Shown here: positions 15,938-23,231 of the stretch, piece after piece | Numbering within the stretch: the first letter of the stretch is position 1 | How the letters are laid out: each line of letters opens with the position of its first letter | Source of the DNA: an uncultured bacterium | GTDB taxonomy: Bacteria; Bacillota; Clostridia; Lachnospirales; Lachnospiraceae | Length of the DNA: 36,213 nt | Direction: 5' to 3' | NCBI GenBank assembly: GCA_905215775.1 | Contig: CAJMRM010000027.1 | Coordinates: 1-36,213 of the forward strand | Notes under the pieces: model-generated | The model's database searches: none | Told to the model about the DNA's origin: nothing | The model's input: the letters and a program-made list of their open reading frames with translations, nothing else | Position numbers and translations under genes: made by a program

Positions 15938-16477
15938 TTATACTCCTTTTCCTGCCTGATAAGCTTTTTCAAGCGCAGGGTGCCCGGCGATCTCTCCAAC
16001 GCCGCCAACACCGCCAGCAAAAATGGTATCCGCCAATTTACAGCGGCTAAAGCAGTCCACCCAGCCTTGTACTGCCTTTATGCTTCCTTCCACAGCCGAT
16101 CTGTCTGCCTCTGCCGCCGCAGCCAGTAAATAGACTTTGGTAAACGCGTAGTCCGTGTCATATAGCGGGTTTGCCCGGTCTAACATGGTTTTCAGCTGCC
16201 CGCTGACACTATAATAGTAAACGGGTGTAGCGAACACAAGTACATCCGCTTCGTGCATTTTACTGGCAATTTCTGCTGCATCATCCTGGATCACACAGCG
16301 TCCGCTCTTCTGGCAGGCGAGACAGCCTTTACAAAATCCGATGGTTTTATCGTAAAGGGAAATTTTTTCTACAATATTTCCTGCTTCTTTTGCGCCACGG
16401 GCAAATTCATCTGCTAAAGTTTCAGAGTTTCCGCCCTTTCGCGGACTGGCAGAAATAATCAATGCTTTTTTACTCAT
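15938..16477 (-). CDS. NADPH-dependent FMN reductase / flavodoxin-like protein
   Basis: A 179-residue paralogue of the next gene. The FMN loop is ISASPRKGGNSE (about residues 8-19). GFCKGCLACQKSGRC contains closely spaced cysteines, and ATPVYYYSVSGQLKTMLDR is the flavin and dimer segment. The ATG lies inside the end of an upstream frame (ATGGAATGAG), with GGAGGAAATGG as ribosome binding site. Its divergent position from a LysR gene suggests control by that regulator. Confidence 0.88.
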   Translation of the reverse strand: MSKKALIISASPRKGGNSETLADEFARGAKEAGNIVEKISLYDKTIGFCKGCLACQKSGRCVIQDDAAEIASKMHEADVLVFATPVYYYSVSGQLKTMLDRANPLYDTDYAFTKVYLLAAAAEADRSAVEGSIKAVQGWVDCFSRCKLADTIFAGGVGGVGEIAGHPALEKAYQAGKGV

Positions 16478-16683
16478 TCCATTTCCTCCGTATGTAATAT
16501 TTGGGTGATTTTAACGGGTACACCGCCTGCGGCAGCATTTTCCGGCACATTTTTATGGCAGCCTGCCGCTGTTTTTCCCACAGTCGGTATGAAGCGGCGA
16601 AAACAATCCAAATGACTGGTCAGCCGGCTTTCCGATCCCTGTTTTCCCGCAGTTTGTATGCTCCAAGAATAGATCCGTTCCAT
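16474..16683 (-). pseudogene. Likely remnant of a hexapeptide-repeat (LbH) acyltransferase
   Basis: A 69-codon frame starts at ATG 16683 behind GGGAGG and stops at 16474, overlapping the next start. Its last third, VPENAAAGGVPVKITQIL preceded by HKN, closely resembles the C-terminal end of left-handed beta-helix acetyltransferases (usual form KNVPENxVVGGVPAKII). The rest matches nothing and lacks the hexapeptide repeats. I read it as a deletion remnant that still lies in the transcribed leader of the reductase pair. It could still be translated as a short protein. Confidence 0.4.
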
Positions 16684-16716
16684 GGACCTCCCATGTCTTT
16701 CACTCTGCTTGTTTCT

Positions 16717-16746
16717 AGTATATATCACTCTGATATAAAACAGCAA
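16717..16746 (-). promoter_or_regulatory. Candidate promoter of the reductase pair
   Basis: On the minus strand TTGCTG (16746-16741), an 18-base spacer and TATACT (16722-16717). The spacer contains almost all of the perfect inverted repeat at 16721-16737. Confidence 0.5.
16721..16737. promoter_or_regulatory. Perfect inverted repeat, probable operator
   Basis: TATATCA-CTC-TGATATA, a 7-3-7 palindrome between the -35 and -10 of the reductase promoter and about 100 bases from the divergent LysR start. A LysR-type or other dimeric regulator could bind here. Confidence 0.55.
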
Positions 16747-16773
16747 ATGCCTATATAGAATAGAATTGTATGC

Positions 16774-16802
16774 TTTACAGGCATATCAATCAGAGCTATA
16801 CT
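16774..16802 (+). promoter_or_regulatory. Probable promoter of the LysR gene
   Basis: TTTACA (16774-16779), 17-base spacer, TATACT (16797-16802), about 30 bases above the LysR start. Confidence 0.7.
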
Positions 16803-16834
16803 TTTATTGACCAATGAAAAGGAGATACCGGCTT

Positions 16835-17728
16835 ATGGAAATTCGTGTCCTGCGCTATTTTCTTGCTGTGGCCAGAGAAGAAAGCATTTCTAAGGCCGCG
16901 GAATATCTGCATATTACACAGCCTACGCTTTCAAGACAGATTATGGAACTGGAAGAACAACTGGAAACCAAACTCATTAACCGCGGAAAACGAAATCACA
17001 AAATCACCCTGACGGATGAGGGGATGCTGTTTCACAAACGGGCGGAAGAGATCCTTCAGCTGGTAGATAAAACAGAGGCTGAATTTGCTGTGTCCGACGA
17101 AATCATCAGCGGCGATATTTATATCGGCAGCGGAGAAACGGACGCCATGCGTCTGATCATCCAGATCGCCCAGGATCTCAAAAAAGATTACCCGCATATC
17201 CGTTATCATCTGTTCAGCGGCAATGCAGAAGATGTGACAGAAAAGCTGGACAGGGGATTGCTTGATTTTGGGATTCTGATCGAGCCCGCCAATATAGAAA
17301 AATACAATTATATGAAATTACCCGCATCCGATAGATGGGGGCTTCTTATGCGGAAAGACAGTCCTTTAGCGCAAAAGGATGTGATCACACCCGGAGATCT
17401 CGCTGCGATCCCGCTCATCACATCACGGCAGGCATTGATTGGCAACGAATTATCCGGATGGAGCGGACAGGACTATGAAAATTTAAACATCGTCGCCACC
17501 TATAATCTGATTTATAATGCGTCTCTTATGGTCGATGAGGGATTTGGCTACGCCCTCTGCTTAGATAAACTGATCCGTACGTCTGAAAGCAGCCCTCTGT
17601 GCTTCCGGCCACTCTCACCGCCATTAGAAGCGCACTTAGATATTGTCTGGAAAAAGCATCAGGCATTTTCTAAGGCTGCGAAAAAGTTCATGGCAGCACT
17701 AAAAAAAGGAATCGCATCTGCGAAATAG
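16835..17728 (+). CDS. LysR-family transcriptional regulator
   Basis: 297 residues. The N-terminal winged helix-turn-helix is clear: MEIRVLRYFLAVAREESISK, then AAEYLHITQPTLSRQIMELE (about residues 21-40). A linker helix and the periplasmic-binding-like effector domain follow. ATG 16835 is used because AAAGGAG lies upstream at good distance; an earlier in-frame ATG (16814) has none and would sit before the linker to the family N-terminus. It is divergent from two flavodoxin-like reductases, which LysR regulators often control. Confidence 0.92.
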   Translation: MEIRVLRYFLAVAREESISKAAEYLHITQPTLSRQIMELEEQLETKLINRGKRNHKITLTDEGMLFHKRAEEILQLVDKTEAEFAVSDEIISGDIYIGSGETDAMRLIIQIAQDLKKDYPHIRYHLFSGNAEDVTEKLDRGLLDFGILIEPANIEKYNYMKLPASDRWGLLMRKDSPLAQKDVITPGDLAAIPLITSRQALIGNELSGWSGQDYENLNIVATYNLIYNASLMVDEGFGYALCLDKLIRTSESSPLCFRPLSPPLEAHLDIVWKKHQAFSKAAKKFMAALKKGIASAK

Positions 17729-17761
17729 AAGCCGGCTGTAAAATAGCTTTTTCCTGACACA

Positions 17762-17820
17762 CAAAAACCAGCCATGCATCTTCCTTCCCGCCTGGGGCGG
17801 ATCAGAAAATACATGGCTGG
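17762..17820 (-). terminator. Terminator of the gene at 17832-18329
   Basis: On the minus strand CCAGCCATGTAT and ATGCATGGCTGG pair around a loop that itself contains CCGCC/GGCGG, followed by TTTTTG. It lies in the gap between two converging genes. Confidence 0.7.
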
Positions 17821-17831
17821 GCGGTTGCAGA

Positions 17832-18329
17832 TTATTTTCCTCCATCCTTTCCTGCAAACCGGTTCATAAAGAACTCCGTAAAGGCGGCCAGCTCCTCCGC
17901 CTGCTCCACATACACATACAGCTTCTCATCCTCCAGCCAGTCGTAGGCGTTGATGCCGATATACCCTTTTTTATCCGGGTAAATAATGAAGGCATCCGTC
18001 GGATATTTGTTCCGGTAGGCCTTAAGGATCTCGGACCGGCGGTAAAAGACCGGAGCGCCGCAGTCAGAAAGATCCGGAACCGTAGGGACGGCCACGATGG
18101 TCTGGCTGTCCTCGTTCCAGCCGACGATCAGATTCCCGATCTTTGTCCGGCTGCCATGGACAAAGCCGTAATTGAACCGGCTCACATCCTCCGTATACCC
18201 AAAGATCAGCCGGTAGGCGTCTCCGTTTTCCACTGCCTGGTTAAAGAGAAGGCGCATCTTTTCTGCATTCTTCCTGCTCTTTTCCATGTCGATCTCCGGT
18301 CCCTTAAACAGCCTGCTGAAAAACCCCAT
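17832..18329 (-). CDS. Conserved hypothetical protein, 165 residues
   Basis: I do not recognise the family. The N-terminus MGFFSRLFKGPEID is a short amphipathic segment, followed by a helix rich in Lys and Glu, then alternating strands (YRLIFGYTEDVSRFNYGF, FIIYPDKKGYIGINAYDW, KLYVYVEQ). There is no signal peptide or long membrane segment. AGGAGG precedes ATG 18329; an ATG five bases upstream is out of frame. It has its own terminator and no partner gene, so context gives no function. Confidence 0.8.
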   Translation of the reverse strand: MGFFSRLFKGPEIDMEKSRKNAEKMRLLFNQAVENGDAYRLIFGYTEDVSRFNYGFVHGSRTKIGNLIVGWNEDSQTIVAVPTVPDLSDCGAPVFYRRSEILKAYRNKYPTDAFIIYPDKKGYIGINAYDWLEDEKLYVYVEQAEELAAFTEFFMNRFAGKDGGK

Positions 18330-18460
18330 ACATGTTTCCTCCTGAATTCTGATATTTTATATGAAGCTGCCCGATGTGTCCGCAGCGTCATAGTCCGGTT
18401 TCCTGCCCGAGTCATAATAAGAATATAATTTATATTTTGTTTTTATTTTATTTAAAAAAA

Positions 18461-18507
18461 GTCCCGCCCGGATTTTATAATAAACCTCCGTATCCGGACG
18501 GGGTTTT
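18461..18507 (-). terminator. Terminator of the TetR gene
   Basis: On the minus strand CCCG-T-CCGGAT and ATCCGG-G-CGGG pair across a 20-base loop and are followed by a seven-T run (18460-18454). Confidence 0.7.
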
Positions 18508-18518
18508 CCATTGCGTTT

Positions 18519-19139
18519 TTACTGGAGACCGCTGTTTTTCATAGCCTCCAGAGCGTCTGCAATGGCTTCGATCTGAAACGTGATCGTCTCATCCATCGCT
18601 TCGGGTACAAAAAACGGAAGCGTATGGGGAACTGCTCTCCGTATGACCATGGCCGTCAGGCTCAGATTTATAAACAGGCCGATCCGTTCTGTATTGGAAG
18701 CGATCCCGAAGCATTCCAGGATCTGGCCGAAAAGACGGTGCTGCCTTTCACGGAAGAGCCGGCAGTTCTCCTCAGACAGTCGTTTGAAGATCTGCTGCTG
18801 CTCTTCAATCGTCAATACAGCGATCCCCTTCTGCTCCCCATAGCAGCAGTCCCATAGAAACTGCCTGACCCCCTCGCGCCAGCTCAGGTCCGGATCCTCC
18901 ATCAGCCGCTTCGCGTATTCCAGGATCCTTGGCTGCTGCAGATACAGCATTTCAACGATCAGATCCTCCTTTGCCGGAAAGAAGGAGTAAAAGAACGTGC
19001 GCGAAATACCAACCTTTTTATAGATCTGCTCCACAGTCGTATGCTGGATCCCCTGTCTGGACATCAGGTCAAGTCCCGTTTTTACCAGCTCACTCCGGAT
19101 CCGCTGCCTGTCTTCCTCTGAATATGCGACCTTTGGCAT
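18519..19139 (-). CDS. TetR-family transcriptional regulator
   Basis: 206 residues. The N-terminal TetR helix-turn-helix covers about residues 8-54, with GIQHTTVEQIYKKVGISRTF and FYSFFPAKEDLIVEML as typical blocks. The C-terminal ligand domain is unlike any I can name. ATG 19139 is taken because GGGAGG lies eight bases upstream; a second ATG four bases before is out of frame. No divergent target gene is adjacent, so its regulon is unknown. Confidence 0.9.
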   Translation of the reverse strand: MPKVAYSEEDRQRIRSELVKTGLDLMSRQGIQHTTVEQIYKKVGISRTFFYSFFPAKEDLIVEMLYLQQPRILEYAKRLMEDPDLSWREGVRQFLWDCCYGEQKGIAVLTIEEQQQIFKRLSEENCRLFRERQHRLFGQILECFGIASNTERIGLFINLSLTAMVIRRAVPHTLPFFVPEAMDETITFQIEAIADALEAMKNSGLQ

Positions 19140-19256
19140 CCATCCCACCTCCCGGAAAGTAATAAAACCACTTTAATAAATTTGTTCTTATTTTACCATA
19201 TCGAATGCTTCCGCACAAGCGTAAATTTCATTCTCTCTAAAGGAACCGAACGCCCA

Positions 19257-19733
19257 TCACATCATCCTCCCCAGCACCAGCCGGAAAACCAGGAGCAGTG
19301 CTGCCTGGACAGCAAGGACGACGGCAAGGACCTGCATGACCGTCCGGTCAAAAAATCCGCTGGCCAAAAAGCCCAGATACAAAAAAAGGAACATGGCATA
19401 CCCGGAATACGCCCAGCTTCTGAGCCCCAGGAGCCGGTTTCTCTCATCACATTCCTCCACTCTTCTCTGCTTTAACGAAGCCTCGTCCTTCAGATAGCTT
19501 CGGTTTCTCCAGACGGATGCCGTCCCTCCGGCCATAAAGCCGATCCCCATCCATGTATAAAATTCCCGGATAAAGCCGTCTCCGGCTGCAGAGCCCGCAT
19601 AGCTTCCATAAAGCCACGCGGCTGCCACTGAAAGAAGCCCCAAAACCACCGCGGCCTTTCCCACCAGGATCCTCTGCCGGCATCTCCTTTCAAAATCCAC
19701 AGGCGCATCCATAAACAATTCTTTTAGCTTCAT
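19257..19733 (-). CDS. Small membrane protein paired with an XRE regulator
   Basis: 158 residues with about four hydrophobic segments: near 28-47 (AAVVLGLLSVAAAWLYGSYA), 60-75, 108-125 (GYAMFLFLYLGFLASGFF) and 132-152 (MQVLAVVLAVQAALLLVF). Between helices 2 and 3 is a basic/acidic loop, RNRSYLKDEASLKQRRVEECDE. Its ribosome binding site overlaps the end of the XRE gene. Such XRE/membrane-protein pairs are common in clostridia and of unknown purpose. The segment DERNRLLGLRSWAYSG resembles loops in DUF2178/DUF3796-like partners, but I cannot be certain. Confidence 0.82.
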   Translation of the reverse strand: MKLKELFMDAPVDFERRCRQRILVGKAAVVLGLLSVAAAWLYGSYAGSAAGDGFIREFYTWMGIGFMAGGTASVWRNRSYLKDEASLKQRRVEECDERNRLLGLRSWAYSGYAMFLFLYLGFLASGFFDRTVMQVLAVVLAVQAALLLVFRLVLGRMM

Positions 19734-19736
19734 ATG

Positions 19737-19937
19737 CTATTCCTCCTCATCAAATAAAAATATGTCTTCAATGGTGCAGGAAAAATACCTGGCCAGCTTA
19801 TGGGCCAGCACCAGGGAGGCATTGTACTTCCCATTTTCCAGCGAAATGATGGTCTGCCTGGTAACGCCCACCGCCTCCGCCAGATCCTCCTGGCGGATCC
19901 TTTTTTCCTTCCGCAGCTCCTGGATCCGGTTTCTCAT
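19737..19937 (-). CDS. XRE-family (Cro/CI-type) helix-turn-helix regulator
   Basis: 66 residues, practically only the DNA-binding domain: IQELRKEKRIRQEDLAEAVG then VTRQTIISLENGKYNASLVL. LARYFSCTIEDIFLFDEEE is the usual end of this YozG/Xre-like family. ATG 19937 behind GATGAGGTG is preferred to the GTG at 19943. The stop TAG overlaps the ribosome binding site of the membrane protein gene, so the two are coupled. A palindrome overlapping its transcription start suggests autoregulation. Confidence 0.92.
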   Translation of the reverse strand: MRNRIQELRKEKRIRQEDLAEAVGVTRQTIISLENGKYNASLVLAHKLARYFSCTIEDIFLFDEEE

Positions 19938-19963
19938 GTTCACCTCATCCCTTCGTGATAAAT

Positions 19964-19989
19964 ATGTAATGTATGCTTTACATTTACAT
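19964..19989. promoter_or_regulatory. Near-perfect inverted repeat below the XRE promoter, probable operator
   Basis: ATGTAATGTA and TACATTTACAT flank TGCTT. It overlaps the presumed transcription start, where a repressor would block the promoter. Confidence 0.55.
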
Positions 19990-20016
19990 CATAAATCCAA
20001 CGCACAAAAATGTCAA
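19988..20016 (-). promoter_or_regulatory. Strong sigma-A promoter of the XRE/membrane protein pair
   Basis: On the minus strand TTGACA (20016-20011), a 17-base spacer and TATGAT (19993-19988). Confidence 0.85.
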
Positions 20017-20046
20017 GTTGATTTTACATATGTTTTTTAGGTTAGA

Positions 20047-20071
20047 GTTTACATAATAATATTATGTAAAC
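20047..20071. repeat. Perfect 11-3-11 inverted repeat in the XRE/M28 intergenic region
   Basis: GTTTACATAAT and ATTATGTAAAC are exact reverse complements around AAT. The arm contains TTTACAT, also present in the XRE operator at 19964-19989, so the same regulator may bind both. Confidence 0.6.
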
Positions 20072-20140
20072 TATGTTCCAAATCTTCTGTGGGCCCGGCA
20101 GAGGCCATACAGACCTTTCCGAATCTGCGTCTCCCCAGTC

Positions 20141-20168
20141 TTGCCTTTTTTTCCGAATCAGGTATAAT
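20141..20168 (+). promoter_or_regulatory. Probable promoter of the M28 peptidase gene
   Basis: TTGCCT (20141-20146), 16-base spacer, TATAAT (20163-20168). A direct repeat TTTCCGAATC occurs at 20116-20125 and 20150-20159, one copy inside the spacer. Confidence 0.55.
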
Positions 20169-20247
20169 GGAAGCAGCAGATGTGGGGCAAAAAGAGTTCC
20201 AACCTTTTGACCCTGGTATCGAAAATACAGATAGAAGGAGCCAGAAT

Positions 20248-21486
20248 ATGGAATATAATGAGACCTGCGGAAAACGCCAGCTGGAATTTGTGAAACAGTT
20301 TGACTATATCCGGGAGGCCGGAACAGACGGTGAGAAAAGAGCGGCCCTGGAGATCCAGAAAGAGCTTACGGACATTGGCGTGGAAAGCCGCCTGGAAGAA
20401 TTTGAGATCGACACATGGAGGATAGTGAAAGCCGAATTCACCGTAACGGAGCCCTTTGAGAAAACGTATACGGCTGCCGGCTACGGCCGCTGCGGCAGCA
20501 CTCCGGCGGATGGGATCGAGGCACCGTTCCTGTACGCGGAAAACGGCGATGATATTAATCTTTCCCAGGCAAAGGGAAAGATCGTCATGGTAAACAATCC
20601 CGTCAATAAAGACATGTACCAGAAGCTGGTCCGCGCAGGAGCCGTCGCTTTTCTCTCCATCACCGGAACCCCCATCGACGAAGGCCCGGACCGTCTCCTC
20701 TACACACGAGGGCTTCCCAAAATGGAGGAAACGCCCATCCAGGGACTGGTGATCCATCACCGGGATGCCATGGAGCTGGTGGAGAGCGGAGCCTGCCGCG
20801 CCCGTCTGACCTTGCTGCAGGAGCCGGAAAAAGCCGTCTCCCGCAATGTGATCGCAAGGATCCAGGGAACAGAGACGCCGGAGGAGATCCTGACCCTGAC
20901 CGCCCACTACGACTCGGTTCCCCAGGGGCCCGGAGCCTATGACAACATGGCCGCCTGCGCCATCATCCTGGAGCTGTGCCGGTATTTTAAGACCCATACG
21001 CCCCGCCGTACCCTGGAGTTCATCTGGTTTGGAGCTGAGGAAAAGGGACTTCTTGGCAGCCGGAATTATACCGAGATCCACAAAGCCGAGCTGGAGCATC
21101 ATTGCTTCAATATGAATGTGGATCTGGCCGGGCAGCTGGTGGGAGGAACCGTCATCGGCGTCACCGGCGATCCCTCCATCTGCTCCATGATCGAATATAT
21201 GGCCCATGAAACCGGCATCGGAATGGTCACAAGAAATGCCATCTGGGGCAGCGACTCCAATACCTTTGCCTGGAACGGCGTACCGGCCATGACCTTAAAC
21301 CGGGATGGCTTCGGAATGCATACCCGCCATGATGTGGCGGACCATATCTCCCCCTGGTCCCTGGAGCGCAGCGCAAGGCTTTTGGGCCATATCGCAGAGA
21401 GTCTTGGAAATATTCCGGTCATTCCATTTAAACGGGAAATTCCCGATGCCTTTATGAAGGAGCTGGACCGTTACTTCGGAAGATAG
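20248..21486 (+). CDS. M28-family zinc aminopeptidase with an inserted PA-like domain
   Basis: 412 residues. The C-terminal M28 domain holds the expected two-zinc site: His220 (TAHYDSVP), Asp232 (AYDNMAA), catalytic Glu264 with neighbour Glu265 (GAEEKG), an Asp near 292 (NVDLAG) and His358/His361 (GMHTRHD). The region of about 95-185 resembles a protease-associated domain (GKIVMVNNPVNKD, then GAVAFLSI). There is no signal peptide, so it probably acts on peptides in the cytosol. ATG 20248 has AGAAGGAG upstream. The frame is open upstream but lacks a family-like sequence there. Confidence 0.9.
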   Translation: MEYNETCGKRQLEFVKQFDYIREAGTDGEKRAALEIQKELTDIGVESRLEEFEIDTWRIVKAEFTVTEPFEKTYTAAGYGRCGSTPADGIEAPFLYAENGDDINLSQAKGKIVMVNNPVNKDMYQKLVRAGAVAFLSITGTPIDEGPDRLLYTRGLPKMEETPIQGLVIHHRDAMELVESGACRARLTLLQEPEKAVSRNVIARIQGTETPEEILTLTAHYDSVPQGPGAYDNMAACAIILELCRYFKTHTPRRTLEFIWFGAEEKGLLGSRNYTEIHKAELEHHCFNMNVDLAGQLVGGTVIGVTGDPSICSMIEYMAHETGIGMVTRNAIWGSDSNTFAWNGVPAMTLNRDGFGMHTRHDVADHISPWSLERSARLLGHIAESLGNIPVIPFKREIPDAFMKELDRYFGR

Positions 21487-21517
21487 CATATGGCTGGCGG
21501 TGCCGGAATACAAATAG

Positions 21518-21565
21518 AAAAAGCCTTCCGTCTTTCCTGTTATGGAAAAAGCCGGAAGGCTTTTT
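21518..21565. terminator. Bidirectional terminator between converging genes
   Basis: AAAAAGCCTTCCG and CGGAAGGCTTTTT pair perfectly (13 positions) around a 22-base loop. It ends both the M28 gene and the minus-strand selenium gene block. Confidence 0.88.
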
Positions 21566-21577
21566 AAATATCCGATT

Positions 21578-22714
21578 TTATTCCGCCAGCTCCTTTAGTG
21601 CCCTCACTGCCGTATCGATCTCCTCTTCCGTATTGAACCAGGAAAAAGAAAACCGTACCATACCCTGGTCCACGGTTCCCATGGACTGATGCATTAAGGG
21701 CGCACAATGGGCGCCTGGGCGGGTGGAGATCCCGTATTCAAAGGAAAGCTCGTCGCTGACCTCAGAAGAATCATACGTTCCCAGATTCAGGGCCACCACC
21801 GCAGCCCTCTGGTCTGTGGAAAAATCTCCGTAAAGCTTAAGACCCGGGATGTCCTTGATCCCATCCAGGAAGCGGCGCATAAGGCCGATCTCCTTTTTAT
21901 GGATCGTATCCGTACCCGTTTCCTTAAGGAAACCTAAGGCCGCATGGAGTCCAGCCACGCCGTGGCCATTTAAGGTTCCTGCTTCCAGAGCTGTGGGCAT
22001 CTCATGGGGATGCTCCTTCAGATAAGTGTGGATCCCGCTTCCGCCGGATTTCAGAGGCCGTACCGTGACTCCCGGCCGAACGCAGATCCCGCCGGTCCCC
22101 TGGGGACCGTACAGCCCCTTGTGGCCTGTAAAGCAGACAACGTCGATGTTCATGGCCTGCATGTCAATGGGCAGCACTCCGGCTGTCTGGGAGGCGTCCA
22201 CCACAAAGAGCAGTCCATGATCCTTACAGAACTGCCCCAGATACGTAAGATCATTGGCGTTCCCGGTAAGATTGGACGCGTGGGTACACACCAGTGCCTT
22301 CGTATTCTCTTTAAGAAAGCTCTCCAGAAGGTCTGTTCTCAGCCGTCCCTTTTCATCACAGGGAACGAAGGATACCTGGCACCCCTCTTCCTCCAGGCGG
22401 TACAAGGGCCGAAGCACCGAATTGTGCTCCATGACCGTGGAGATAATATGATCGCCCGGCTTAAAAAGCCCCAGGATCGCCGTATTCAATGCCTCCGTGG
22501 AGTTTAATGTAAAGGCCACCTGTCTGGGATCCCCCAGGTTAAAAAGCTCCGAGAGCATTTCTCTCGTCTCGTAGATCAGCCTGGAGGCATCCAGGGATGC
22601 TTCATGGGCCCCCCGGCCGGAATTTCCCATATGCTTCATCGCGTTTACCACCGCGTCGATCACACAATCCGGCTTCTGCATGGTAGTCGCCGCATTATCC
22701 ATGTAAATTCCCAT
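21578..22714 (-). CDS. Class V aminotransferase-fold cysteine desulfurase-like enzyme, selenium-cluster type
   Basis: 378 residues. The fold-type I PLP enzyme has His97 (MEHNSV) for cofactor stacking, the Schiff-base lysine Lys199 in CFTGHKGLYGPQGTGG, and the persulfide/selenide cysteine Cys337 in TRPGAHCAPL. The N-terminus MGIYMDNAATTMQKP is typical of the subfamily found with YedE, TusA and DUF3343 genes in selenium users. Expected role: release of S from cysteine or Se from selenocysteine onto a carrier protein. SelD would then use the selenium; that final use is inference. It is last in the block, 21 bases after the DUF3343 gene. Confidence 0.88.
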   Translation of the reverse strand: MGIYMDNAATTMQKPDCVIDAVVNAMKHMGNSGRGAHEASLDASRLIYETREMLSELFNLGDPRQVAFTLNSTEALNTAILGLFKPGDHIISTVMEHNSVLRPLYRLEEEGCQVSFVPCDEKGRLRTDLLESFLKENTKALVCTHASNLTGNANDLTYLGQFCKDHGLLFVVDASQTAGVLPIDMQAMNIDVVCFTGHKGLYGPQGTGGICVRPGVTVRPLKSGGSGIHTYLKEHPHEMPTALEAGTLNGHGVAGLHAALGFLKETGTDTIHKKEIGLMRRFLDGIKDIPGLKLYGDFSTDQRAAVVALNLGTYDSSEVSDELSFEYGISTRPGAHCAPLMHQSMGTVDQGMVRFSFSWFNTEEEIDTAVRALKELAE

Positions 22715-22735
22715 AATAAAGACCCCTTTGCGTAC

Positions 22736-22972
22736 CTAATATAACAGCTCTGCCATATCCTCACACTCAATGGCGCATTCCTTTAAAAACGCCTCCATAT
22801 CTGCCCGGTCTGCCGGAACCGTACACCAGGCCAGGCCGCACCCGGCCGAAAGCTCCCTGGGTACAGGGATCATACGGCCGGATCTGCCCTTCTCCTTGCA
22901 CGCCTTTTCAAAGGCAATGGCATCGGAGGTGGTGTGGAATGTGATGATCAGTTTCCATTCTTTTTGTCTCAT
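22736..22972 (-). CDS. DUF3343 protein, putative Se/S carrier-like
   Basis: 78 residues. LIITFHTTSDAIAFEKACKE at the N-terminus, VPRELSAGCGLAWC in the middle (Cys pair at about 46 and 51), and AELLY at the C-terminus fit DUF3343. In other bacteria this domain is found as a separate protein or fused to YedF. It has no known activity, but the conserved cysteine pair and the neighbourhood suggest a Se or S carrier. ATG 22972 with the ribosome binding site AGAGACGGAAAC is weak. Confidence 0.85.
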   Translation of the reverse strand: MRQKEWKLIITFHTTSDAIAFEKACKEKGRSGRMIPVPRELSAGCGLAWCTVPADRADMEAFLKECAIECEDMAELLY

Positions 22973-23001
22973 GTTTCCGTCTCTTTCTAAAAGACCTGTC
23001 C

Positions 23002-23208
23002 TTACTGGATGATGAGCTCAAATCCATCGCCCGTTTCTGTCACGGTCACATTCTTTCCCTGGCTCCGGGCAAACTTTTCCACGTTGGCCTTGGAGTGAGG
23101 CTCTGTCACCAGAACCTTTACCGCTTCGTTTCCATGACTCTTTAAGGCTGCCTGGGTCAGCATCACCGGCTCCGGACAGGATAAACCTCTTGCATCTACT
23201 TCGTACAT
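23002..23208 (-). CDS. TusA/SirA-domain sulfur (selenium) carrier protein, YedF-like N-domain only
   Basis: 68 residues. The N-terminus YEVDARGLSCPEPVMLTQAA contains the CPEP motif whose cysteine (Cys11) carries persulfide or perselenide in TusA. It is only the TusA domain; the YedF protein of many clostridia continues with a second domain, which here is missing. The DUF3343 protein is instead encoded separately next door. It lies between the transporter and the DUF3343 gene with short gaps, so it is co-transcribed. AGAGGAATC precedes the ATG. Confidence 0.88.
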   Translation of the reverse strand: MYEVDARGLSCPEPVMLTQAALKSHGNEAVKVLVTEPHSKANVEKFARSQGKNVTVTETGDGFELIIQ

Positions 23209-23231
23209 AATGATTCCTCTTTTCTCTGCAA

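Noticed and set aside
20158..21207. Open frame of about 350 codons on the minus strand opposite the M28 peptidase
   Set aside because: The plus-strand frame has all zinc ligands and a good ribosome binding site; the antisense frame has no recognisable domain.
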